5,175 nt of DNA from Flammeovirgaceae bacterium. Lineage in GTDB: Bacteria; Bacteroidota; Bacteroidia; Cytophagales; Cyclobacteriaceae. Of this stretch, positions 1 through 5,175 are shown piece after piece (the stretch's first letter is position 1; every line of letters begins with the position of its first letter). Under the pieces are notes generated by a model. The model did not search any database and was not told the DNA's origin. It worked only from the letters and a program-made list of their open reading frames with translations. The translations under genes and the position numbers were made by a program. The stretch lies in the NCBI GenBank assembly GCA_022616575.1, contig JAKEEN010000110.1:1-5175 (forward strand), in the 5' to 3' direction.

Positions 1-288
1 AAAGTAAAAAATGCCATGCATACGCTCCATAATTTTTGGTTTAGCGGATGGGGCTTTGATAAACTTTACGATACACTTTTTGTGAAACCCTTTGTTTTTG
101 TCGCTTTGATTAATAAAAATGACGTGATCGATAAATTGTATTCAGCATTAGTGTCAATAGCAAGTGCACTCAATCGACTGTTTGCTTTCTCACAAAGTGG
201 AATACTTCGATGGTACGTAATGGGGATTGTTGTTGGAGCTATTTTGATACTAACAATTGGGATTTTCATTAACTTATTCAAAATATAA
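1..288 (+). CDS. nuoL: NADH-quinone oxidoreductase subunit L, C-terminal fragment (5' end outside window)
   Basis: This is the last 95 codons of a gene that begins before the window. The frame is open from base 1 and ends at TAA 286-288, so the ATG at 16 is an internal Met and not a start. NuoL is the distal antiporter-like subunit of the complex I membrane arm and pumps protons in the inner membrane. The visible part has a W/F-rich stretch containing FDKLYDTLFVKP, which resembles the loop after TM15. Next comes an amphipathic segment at about fragment residues 41-63, consistent with the end of the long lateral helix. It ends with the final membrane helix at about residues 71-93, which opens with GILRWYV, close to the GYLRWYV I recall at the same place in E. 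coli NuoL. Its position directly before nuoM fits the standard nuoL-M-N order. The catalytic channel residues lie upstream and cannot be assessed. Confidence 0.9.
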   Translation, partial: KVKNAMHTLHNFWFSGWGFDKLYDTLFVKPFVFVALINKNDVIDKLYSALVSIASALNRLFAFSQSGILRWYVMGIVVGAILILTIGIFINLFKI

Positions 289-289
289 A

Positions 290-322
290 ATTCAAAATTG
301 GACCTGATAAGCAATTTTGAAT
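290..322. repeat. perfect 11-bp inverted repeat in the nuoL-nuoM spacer
   Basis: ATTCAAAATTG at 290-300 is exactly complementary to CAATTTTGAAT at 312-322, leaving an 11-nt loop (301-311). It begins just after the nuoL stop codon (286-288). In RNA it would form an AU-rich hairpin. There is no U-run directly after the 3' arm, and nuoM must be transcribed through it, so a full terminator is unlikely. It could be a processing or mRNA-stability element within the nuo transcript, or a remnant of a dispersed intergenic repeat. The pairing is read directly from the sequence; any function is inferred. Confidence 0.7.
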
Positions 323-343
323 CTTGAATTTTCAATATTGAAT
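312..343. repeat. 11-bp direct repeat (10/11 identical), second copy inside a 12-bp palindrome
   Basis: CAATTTTGAAT (312-322) recurs as CAATATTGAAT (333-343), with starts 21 bp apart, about two helical turns. The second copy overlaps a perfect 12-bp palindrome, TTCAATATTGAA (331-342), and another CTTGAATT lies between the copies at 323-330. Together with the inverted copy at 290-300, most of the 62-bp nuoL-nuoM spacer is made of variants of one TTGAAT-type unit. The nuoM start codon follows 8 bp after the palindrome with no Shine-Dalgarno sequence. Such elements can be protein-binding sites, RNA hairpins or degenerate repeats; the sequence alone does not decide. Confidence 0.55.
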
Positions 344-350
344 TGATAGT

Positions 351-1910
351 ATGGTACTGATCTACTTAATCCTAATACTAATGACTGGCGGTGTCCTCGC
401 CTGGATTGCTTCGCGATGGAGTTCCAGTGTCTGCCGGTGGATTTCACTCGTTGCCATGATTATAAATTTTGTGATCGTAATTGTTCTTTGGATTGAAAGT
501 TTTTCCTTCATGGAACAAACCGGGTCGCCATGGCTGATCAAATTCACCGAACCCTGGGTACCCAGTTTTGGAATTGATTTTTCTTTTGCTCTTGATGGGT
601 TGAGTTTGTTGATGCTTGTCTTGACTTTCTTCCTCGGTATTCTTGCTGTACTAACATCATGGAAAGAGATTCAATACAAAACCGGATTCTTTCACTTCAA
701 TTTACTCTGGGTGATTGCAGGCATAACAGGCGTGTTCCTTACGGTGGATTTATTCATGTTCTATTTCTTCTGGGAAGTAATGCTTATTCCTATGTACTTT
801 CTCATTGGTATTTGGGGGCATGAGAATAGAACGTATGCCGCGTACAAGTTTTTCATTTTCACACAAGCCAGTGGCTTACTCATGTTGTTGGCCATTCTGG
901 GACTTTATTTCATTCATGGAAATCAGACAGGAACATACACGTTTGATTATTTTCAATTGCTAAACACCCCTCTATCGCTTAAAGTAGCACGTTGGTTGAT
1001 GCTGGGGTTTCTCGCAGCCTTCATTGTCAAATTACCTGTTGTTCCATTCCATACATGGCTTCCTGATGCTCATACTGAAGCCCCTACTGCCGGCAGTTTA
1101 ATTTTGGCGGGCTTGCTTTTGAAAACAGGAGCTTATGGGCTGCTGCGTTTTGTCGTTCCTCTTTTTCCTGAAGCAGCGGTTGAAATTGCACCCTGGGCTA
1201 TGTTGCTTGGTGTAGTTGGGATTATCTACGGAGCAATCCTTGCCTTTGCACAAACTGATCTGAAGCGATTGGTTGCCTATACCAGCGTCAGTCATATGGG
1301 TTTCGTTATGCTGGGTGTATTTGCTTTTAATGAACTCGCACTTCAGGGTGTCGTGATGCAAATGATCACCCACGGCATTAGTACGGGGGCACTTTTCATT
1401 TTAGCCGGTTCACTGTATGAACGCATCCACACACGCGATATCACCACCATGGGCGGTTTTTGGGCGAAGGTGCCTTTCATGGGAACCGTAGCATTGGTTT
1501 TTGTGCTAGCTTCGCTTGGCTTGCCCGGCCTCGGAAATTTTGTGGCAGAATTCCTTACCCTTATCGGAGCATGGCAGTCTAATCCAATACTAACAGTCTT
1601 TGCTACCCTTGGACTTGTTGCCGCCACAGTTTACTCATTAAGAATTATGCAGAAAGTCTTCCTTGGTCCTGAATTAATTAATAAGATCCTCCCCGATTTC
1701 TCAGTACGAGAAAAAATAATAATGGTTCCGCTGGTGGTTGCTATTATTTGGCTGGGCCTTTTCCCTCAACCTGTTTTAAACACAACTAAAAAAGTAATTG
1801 AGCAGGTACAAATCAATGTAGAGTTTCTGATTGAGGCTAAAGCCAGTCACACGTCAGACCATTTAGACAAGCATCAAGGAATTAAAAGTGAAGGAGGTGC
1901 TTATGAATAA
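351..1910 (+). CDS. nuoM: NADH-quinone oxidoreductase subunit M (complex I antiporter-like subunit)
   Basis: This 519-residue inner-membrane protein is the middle antiporter-like subunit of complex I and moves protons when NADH reduces quinone. The usual family length is about 500. Hydrophobic segments run along nearly the whole protein. Key channel residues are present: Glu142 in FFWEVMLIP, Lys227 in FIVKLPVVPFHTWLPDAH, Lys258 in GLLLKTGAYG, His315 in VSHMGF, His341 in ITHGISTGA, and Glu400 in NFVAEF. By my alignment these match E. coli NuoM Glu144, Lys234, Lys265, His322, His348 and Glu407, with a constant offset of 7 after the first. The PDAHTEAPTAGS stretch is typical of the proton-pumping family. 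The start is well fixed: an in-frame TGA lies at 339-341 and ATG 351 is the first ATG after it. No SD precedes it, which is common in Bacteroidota. The last 25 or so residues are a hydrophilic tail with three His. The final codons carry the nuoN ribosome-binding site, and the stop overlaps the nuoN start. Confidence 0.97.
   Translation: MVLIYLILILMTGGVLAWIASRWSSSVCRWISLVAMIINFVIVIVLWIESFSFMEQTGSPWLIKFTEPWVPSFGIDFSFALDGLSLLMLVLTFFLGILAVLTSWKEIQYKTGFFHFNLLWVIAGITGVFLTVDLFMFYFFWEVMLIPMYFLIGIWGHENRTYAAYKFFIFTQASGLLMLLAILGLYFIHGNQTGTYTFDYFQLLNTPLSLKVARWLMLGFLAAFIVKLPVVPFHTWLPDAHTEAPTAGSLILAGLLLKTGAYGLLRFVVPLFPEAAVEIAPWAMLLGVVGIIYGAILAFAQTDLKRLVAYTSVSHMGFVMLGVFAFNELALQGVVMQMITHGISTGALFILAGSLYERIHTRDITTMGGFWAKVPFMGTVALVFVLASLGLPGLGNFVAEFLTLIGAWQSNPILTVFATLGLVAATVYSLRIMQKVFLGPELINKILPDFSVREKIIMVPLVVAIIWLGLFPQPVLNTTKKVIEQVQINVEFLIEAKASHTSDHLDKHQGIKSEGGAYE
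1891..1897 (+). promoter_or_regulatory. Shine-Dalgarno sequence for nuoN, inside the nuoM 3' end
   Basis: AAGGAGG sits 5 nt before ATG 1903 and is a near-ideal anti-16S match. It decides the nuoN start: a longer reading would begin at GTG 1888, but that codon lies upstream of the SD and would translate the SD itself. It is the only strong SD in the window; nuoM, the arsC-like gene and purD have none. Together with the 8-bp gene overlap, it suggests translational coupling of nuoN to nuoM. Confidence 0.8.
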
Positions 1911-3348
1911 ACTTGAGTTTATCAATCTCCTGCCCGGTATTCTCCTGGCCGGTGCCTCTGTGTTAGTTATGCTGGTAATTGCTTTCAAACGAAATCACAA
2001 ACTCGCCTACATGATTAGTGGCTTTAGCCTTCTGGGTGTTTTTTATTATTTACTGGCGTATGCCGCTACTAAAACCTTTAGTGTTGAGCCCCTCTTTATA
2101 GTTGATGGATTTGGAACATTCAATACAATATTGATTGTGATTAGCACGCTGGCTATTGTCATGCTTTCCTATCCATACTTTGAACAGCGCGAAGAACGTA
2201 AAGAAGAATACTACATTTTGCTTTTGCTGGCAACACTTGGTGCCGCTATGTTAGTGATCAGTAAACACTTTGTATCGCTGTTTCTTGGCCTTGAAATATT
2301 AAGCGTTGCCCTCTATTCAATGATCGCCTACTTGCGCAAACGGGAGCGTTCTGACGAAGCAGGGATTAAGTATTTGATACTGGCGGCCTTCTCTTCTGCA
2401 TTTTTATTATTTGGTATGGCATTGGTCTATTCTGAAACAGGCTCGATGGACTTTTCAGGAATTGCGGAAACCATCAAATCGAAAGAAAGTCTATCATTGA
2501 TTTTACTTGCAGGTTTTGGATTGATGATAGTGGGTGTCGGATTTAAACTGGGTGTTGTGCCCTTTCACATGTGGACGCCCGATGTTTATGAAGGCGCACC
2601 CGCTCCGGTAACAGCATTTATTGCTACCGTTTCAAAAGGAGGCATGATTGCCCTGCTGGTTAGATTCTTTACTCAAGTCGATGGATACCACTACCCCACC
2701 CTCGTACTAATTTTTGTAGTAATCGCCATTACTTCGATGTTTGTTGGTAATTTACTTGCCTTGCGGCAAAATAATGTCAAGCGAATTCTAGCATATTCAT
2801 CCATCGCCCACCTTGGATATATATTGGTTGCATTTCTTGCGGGCAATGAATCAGGTGTAGAAGCCATTAGCTTTTATCTCACCGCTTACTTTATTACAAG
2901 CATTGGCGCATTTGGCATCATCACCATATTATCAGATACCGATCGTGACGCAGAACGAATGGAGGATTACCAGGGACTATTTTGGCGAAGACCCTTTATG
3001 GCTGCAGCGCTAACAGCCATGCTTCTTTCATTAGCAGGCATACCCCTCACAGCCGGTTTTGTTGGAAAATTCTATTTGCTTGCTTCCGGAGTAAGCACCG
3101 GACTTTGGCTTTTGGTTGTTGCCCTGGCAGTTAACAGCGTGATCGGTCTCTACTATTACATCAAAATTATTGCTGTGATGTTCGAGCAGCCTAAAGTAGA
3201 AGAGGCTGATAAATTAAATCCTACCATGTACGTAGTGAGTGTTTCTACGGTTAGCATTTTAACTTTATTGCTCGTTTGGTTTGGCATTCAACCTCAGGCC
3301 ATGATCGTATGGATCAAAAGCTTGCTTGCCGGCAGCATTATGAATTGA
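1903..3348 (+). CDS. nuoN: NADH-quinone oxidoreductase subunit N (complex I antiporter-like subunit)
   Basis: This 481-residue polytopic membrane protein (E. coli NuoN is about 485) is the proton-pumping subunit nearest the quinone-side part of the membrane arm. Proton-path residues are visible: Glu131 in GLEILSVALYS, Lys156 in EAGIKYLIL, Lys215 in GFKLGVVPFHMWTPDVYEG, Lys245 in ATVSKGG, and Lys389 in GFVGKFY. By my alignment these match E. coli Glu133, Lys158, Lys217, Lys247 and Lys395. WTPDVYEGAPAPV and the IAHLGY motif (His303) are hallmarks of subunit N and separate it from L and M. ATG 1903 was chosen over GTG 1888 because AAGGAGG lies 5 nt upstream of it and the longer form would add only MKEVL. 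The first 8 bases overlap the end of nuoM. It is normally the last gene of a nuo operon, and the functional content does change after it. No truncation or frameshift is seen. Confidence 0.96.
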   Translation: MNKLEFINLLPGILLAGASVLVMLVIAFKRNHKLAYMISGFSLLGVFYYLLAYAATKTFSVEPLFIVDGFGTFNTILIVISTLAIVMLSYPYFEQREERKEEYYILLLLATLGAAMLVISKHFVSLFLGLEILSVALYSMIAYLRKRERSDEAGIKYLILAAFSSAFLLFGMALVYSETGSMDFSGIAETIKSKESLSLILLAGFGLMIVGVGFKLGVVPFHMWTPDVYEGAPAPVTAFIATVSKGGMIALLVRFFTQVDGYHYPTLVLIFVVIAITSMFVGNLLALRQNNVKRILAYSSIAHLGYILVAFLAGNESGVEAISFYLTAYFITSIGAFGIITILSDTDRDAERMEDYQGLFWRRPFMAAALTAMLLSLAGIPLTAGFVGKFYLLASGVSTGLWLLVVALAVNSVIGLYYYIKIIAVMFEQPKVEEADKLNPTMYVVSVSTVSILTLLLVWFGIQPQAMIVWIKSLLAGSIMN

Positions 3349-3353
3349 GGGAT

Positions 3354-3367
3354 TGATTCATGATTCA
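3354..3367. repeat. tandem 7-bp direct repeat after nuoN
   Basis: TGATTCA occurs twice head to tail (3354-3360 and 3361-3367) in the 57-bp gap between nuoN and the arsC-like gene. ATGAAT at the very end of nuoN (3340-3345) can pair with either ATTCAT copy (3356-3361 or 3363-3368), giving only a 6-bp AU-rich stem. That is too weak to call a terminator. It may be chance or a small regulator half-site pair. Confidence 0.35.
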
Positions 3368-3405
3368 TTTTAGACTATATTCATAGTACACTAAACGAAA
3401 AAGCC

Positions 3406-3816
3406 ATGCAATTCCATCCAAATGAGCTTTTCTTAATTTTTGACCCTCATTCCAACGTAGGCAAACAAACAAAAGCTATCGCACTTGATCTCTGTAGTCA
3501 CCTCAATGAAGTGGACGTGACACATGAAAAACTTTCGCCTACCTATTGGAAGGAAATCGTAAATATGCTTGGTGTTCAACCTAATGAATTACTTGACCAC
3601 TCCCATCCGGATTATAAAAAGAAAGTAGCAGACAATTCGTATACCATGGACGGGTGGCTTGAGGTACTCGTTCAGGATGGTCATCTCATAAAATTTCCGA
3701 TTGCCATTTATGGCGGAATGGCCATTTGTTGCCATACACCCACTGACATCATGCGCCTTCATTCAAAGTCAAGCGAAACAAAAGTACTACCTCACTTGCG
3801 GGGAAATCAGCATTAG
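3406..3816 (+). CDS. ArsC/Spx-like thioredoxin-fold protein lacking catalytic residues
   Basis: This 136-residue soluble protein has no signal peptide or membrane segment. Its order matches the ArsC family: a first strand LFLIFDP (8-14), the loop that normally carries the catalytic cysteine (15-19), a helix, a second strand EVDVTHEKLS (35-44), a helical segment WKEIVNMLGVQPNELL (48-63), then LIKFPIAIYGGMAICCHTP (94-112), which resembles the family's LINRPIVV...LCRP region with the cis-proline at Pro98. By my alignment the nucleophilic Cys (Cys12 in plasmid R773 ArsC) is Ser16. The three arsenate-binding Arg (60, 94, 107) fall on Asp64, Phe97 and Cys109/His110. Arsenate reduction by the known mechanism is therefore very unlikely. 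Related ArsC-like or glutaredoxin-like proteins occur in Bacteroidota, but I know of no function for them. It has vicinal Cys108-Cys109 and a polar C-terminal tail (119-136). ATG 3406 follows an A-rich leader without SD. It lies 57 bp after nuoN and may be read through from the operon or have its own promoter. Confidence 0.75.
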   Translation: MQFHPNELFLIFDPHSNVGKQTKAIALDLCSHLNEVDVTHEKLSPTYWKEIVNMLGVQPNELLDHSHPDYKKKVADNSYTMDGWLEVLVQDGHLIKFPIAIYGGMAICCHTPTDIMRLHSKSSETKVLPHLRGNQH

Positions 3817-3843
3817 AAGGTATCTTTGTGGCCTTATTAACTA

Positions 3844-3868
3844 ACCATTGCATGTTGTTTGTAATGGT
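3844..3868 (+). other. predicted RNA hairpin between the arsC-like gene and purD
   Basis: ACCATTGCA (3844-3852) pairs with TGTAATGGT (3860-3868) as nine pairs including one G-U, with a 7-nt loop (3853-3859). A run of five T (3879-3883) comes 10 nt after the stem, immediately before the purD start. The gap between stem and T-run and the modest GC content argue against an efficient intrinsic terminator. A weak terminator, an attenuator, or a structure affecting purD translation are all possible. Pairing was found by eye and no folding energy was computed. Confidence 0.4.
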
Positions 3869-3884
3869 ACATTGATCCTTTTTC

Positions 3885-5165
3885 ATGAATATTCTAATTG
3901 TTGGTAATGGAGGCCGCGAGCATGCCTTTACCTGGAAAATCAAACAAAGTACGCACTGCAAAAATCTTTATGTGGCTCCCGGTAATGCCGGTACAGCTTC
4001 TATTGCTGAAAATGTTTCCATTGCTGTTGATGATTTTGAAGCCCTGGGAAAATTTTCGTTAGAAAAGAAGATCGACTTAATTCTTGTAGGTCCGGAAGTT
4101 CCGCTTGTAAAAGGCATCAGAAATTATTTTGAAAGCAATAGTGATTTAAAAAGCATTCTCATGGTAGGTCCTGATAAAACTGGGGCTCAACTAGAAGGCA
4201 GTAAGGATTTTTCAAAGCAGTTTATGTTGCGGCATCAAATCCCAACAGCTAAAGCAGAAACATTTACTGCCAATAGACTTCAGCAATCCCTTGCTTACAT
4301 TGACGGTTGCAAAACACCTATCGTTTTAAAAGCAGACGGGCTGGCCGCTGGAAAAGGTGTTGTGATTAGCGAATCGCATGAAGAAGCAAAAGCAGAAATT
4401 CAATCCATGCTTCGCGATAAAAAATTTGGCGAAGCAAGTGCCAAAGTGCTGATTGAAGAATTTCTGAAAGGCATTGAGCTCTCTGTTTTTGTACTGACTG
4501 ATGGAAATGATTATGTAATACTTCCTGAAGCAAAAGATTACAAGCGAATTGGCAATCAAGATACCGGCTTAAATACAGGGGGTATGGGTTCAGTCTCTCC
4601 TGTTCCCTTTGCTGGAAAAGAATTTTTATCCAAAGTTGAAGAACGAATCATAAAACCAACCATTGCCGGATTAAAAAAAGAAAACATCCATTACAAAGGA
4701 TTTATTTTTATCGGCTTAATGAATGTGGGTGGTGAGCCATTCGTAATTGAATATAATGCGCGTATGGGTGACCCTGAAACTCAATCGGTGATGAGCCGCA
4801 TTCAGTCTGATTTTGTGGAACTATTGGTCGCCTGCGCTAAAGGCGAATTGAAAAAAACATCGGTAAAAATTGACCCGGACTTTGCCCTAAGTATTGTTAT
4901 GGTGGCCGGTGGCTACCCGGGCGAGTATGAAAAAGGAAAAACCATTAACGGACTGACACAATCTACGAAAGCAACCGTCTTTCACGCTGGAACCAAAATC
5001 AACGGAAAAGAAGTTGTAACTGACGGGGGCCGGGTGTTAGCCGTCACCGGAAAAGGAAAAACATTGACAGAAGCCAGAGAACAGGCTTATGAACAAGTTG
5101 CAAAGATCACCTGGGATGGAGTATATTTCCGAAAAGATATAGGGCTCGACCTTCTCAACTACTAA
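3885..5165 (+). CDS. purD: phosphoribosylamine-glycine ligase (GAR synthetase)
   Basis: This 426-residue cytosolic enzyme (E. coli PurD has 429) joins glycine to 5-phosphoribosylamine using ATP, the second step of de novo purine synthesis. The N-terminal domain has VGNGGREHA (6-14), APGNAGT (31-37) and VGPEVPL (68-74). The ATP-grasp region has LEGSKDFSKQFM (103-114), KADGLAAGKGV (148-158), EEFLKGIELS (190-199) and TGLNTGGMGS (226-235). EYNARMGDPETQ (288-299) is the GARS signature with the predicted metal ligands Glu288 and Asn290. The C-terminal domain, from about 325, includes VMVAGGYPGEYEKG, and the protein ends at TAA 5163-5165, so it is complete. Common sequences have GSGGREHA and RFGDPE; here Ser is Asn and Phe is Met, which should not abolish activity. 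The start is supported by alignment to the usual N-terminus, and there is no SD. No PurR or purine-riboswitch element is evident in the 68-bp leader. It is not functionally linked to the nuo genes. Confidence 0.97.
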   Translation: MNILIVGNGGREHAFTWKIKQSTHCKNLYVAPGNAGTASIAENVSIAVDDFEALGKFSLEKKIDLILVGPEVPLVKGIRNYFESNSDLKSILMVGPDKTGAQLEGSKDFSKQFMLRHQIPTAKAETFTANRLQQSLAYIDGCKTPIVLKADGLAAGKGVVISESHEEAKAEIQSMLRDKKFGEASAKVLIEEFLKGIELSVFVLTDGNDYVILPEAKDYKRIGNQDTGLNTGGMGSVSPVPFAGKEFLSKVEERIIKPTIAGLKKENIHYKGFIFIGLMNVGGEPFVIEYNARMGDPETQSVMSRIQSDFVELLVACAKGELKKTSVKIDPDFALSIVMVAGGYPGEYEKGKTINGLTQSTKATVFHAGTKINGKEVVTDGGRVLAVTGKGKTLTEAREQAYEQVAKITWDGVYFRKDIGLDLLNY

Positions 5166-5175
5166 CCTACTATAT

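Noticed and set aside
16..288. A separate 90-residue membrane protein starting at ATG 16.
   Set aside because: The frame is open from base 1 and the protein matches the NuoL C-terminus directly before nuoM, so this is the tail of nuoL.
1098..1627. Two overlapping minus-strand open frames (about 91 and 94 codons) opposite nuoM.
   Set aside because: They lie wholly antisense to a strongly conserved gene, have low-complexity polar translations with no recognisable family, and are explained as shadows of the nuoM frame.
3339..3370. Intrinsic terminator after nuoN.
   Set aside because: Only a 6-bp AU-rich stem can be drawn, with a long loop and a short interrupted T stretch, so it does not meet a reasonable standard.
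3352..3383. Possible Bacteroidota-type promoter before the arsC-like gene: ATTG (3352-3355), 20 bp, then TATATTCA (3376-3383).
   Set aside because: The -7 element matches TAnnTTTG only in part and the -33 match is minimal. In AT-rich sequence such matches are expected by chance, so it is not listed as a feature.
3374..3387. Short inverted repeat ACTAT-ATTC-ATAGT upstream of the arsC-like gene.
   Set aside because: Five A/T-rich pairs around a 4-nt loop are too weak to support a terminator or operator call.
3817..3884. Purine riboswitch or PurR operator before purD.
   Set aside because: The 68-bp leader is too short for a full purine aptamer after the preceding stop codon and shows none of its conserved junction or loop elements; no PUR-box palindrome is visible.
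3749..3961. Minus-strand 70-codon open frame across the arsC-like-purD gap.
   Set aside because: It overlaps both the 3' end of one real gene and the conserved 5' end of purD, resembles no family, and has no support as a gene.
4326..4559. Minus-strand 77-codon Phe-rich open frame opposite purD.
   Set aside because: The Phe and Cys richness comes from reading Lys/Ala-rich purD codons backwards; it is antisense shadow.

Overview
The window holds the 3' end of a respiratory complex I (nuo) operon followed by two more genes, all on the + strand: the C-terminal part of nuoL, complete nuoM, complete nuoN, a small ArsC/Spx-type thioredoxin-fold protein that lacks the family's catalytic residues, and complete purD. 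No tRNA, rRNA, CRISPR array, insertion sequence or phage gene was seen. Coding density is high: the only gaps are 62 bp (nuoL-nuoM), 57 bp (nuoN-arsC-like), 68 bp (arsC-like-purD) and 10 bp at the right edge.

The likely source is a member of the Bacteroidota, perhaps Cytophagales-like. Base composition is moderately AT-rich. Most starts have no Shine-Dalgarno (SD) sequence and sit behind A/T-rich leaders, as is usual in that phylum. The degenerate ArsC-like protein and the PurD motif variants also resemble Bacteroidota proteins. This is inference from style and remembered families, not from a search.

Layout: positions 1-288 finish NuoL with its last membrane helix. Positions 289-350 are an AT-rich spacer built from inverted and direct copies of one 11-bp unit. 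nuoM (351-1910) and nuoN (1903-3348) overlap by 8 bp, and a strong SD for nuoN lies inside the nuoM 3' end. Together NuoL, M and N are the three antiporter-like proton-pumping subunits of the complex I membrane arm, and the membrane lysines and glutamates needed for proton transfer are visible in M and N. After nuoN the content changes. The ArsC-like gene (3406-3816) keeps the fold's landmarks but has Ser in place of the catalytic Cys and none of the three arsenate-binding Arg. purD (3885-5165) encodes a full-length GAR synthetase of purine biosynthesis. A small hairpin lies between them.

Most of the window is conserved housekeeping sequence and I see no clear new system. The items most worth a second look are the catalytically degenerate ArsC-like protein and the repeat-built nuoL-nuoM spacer.
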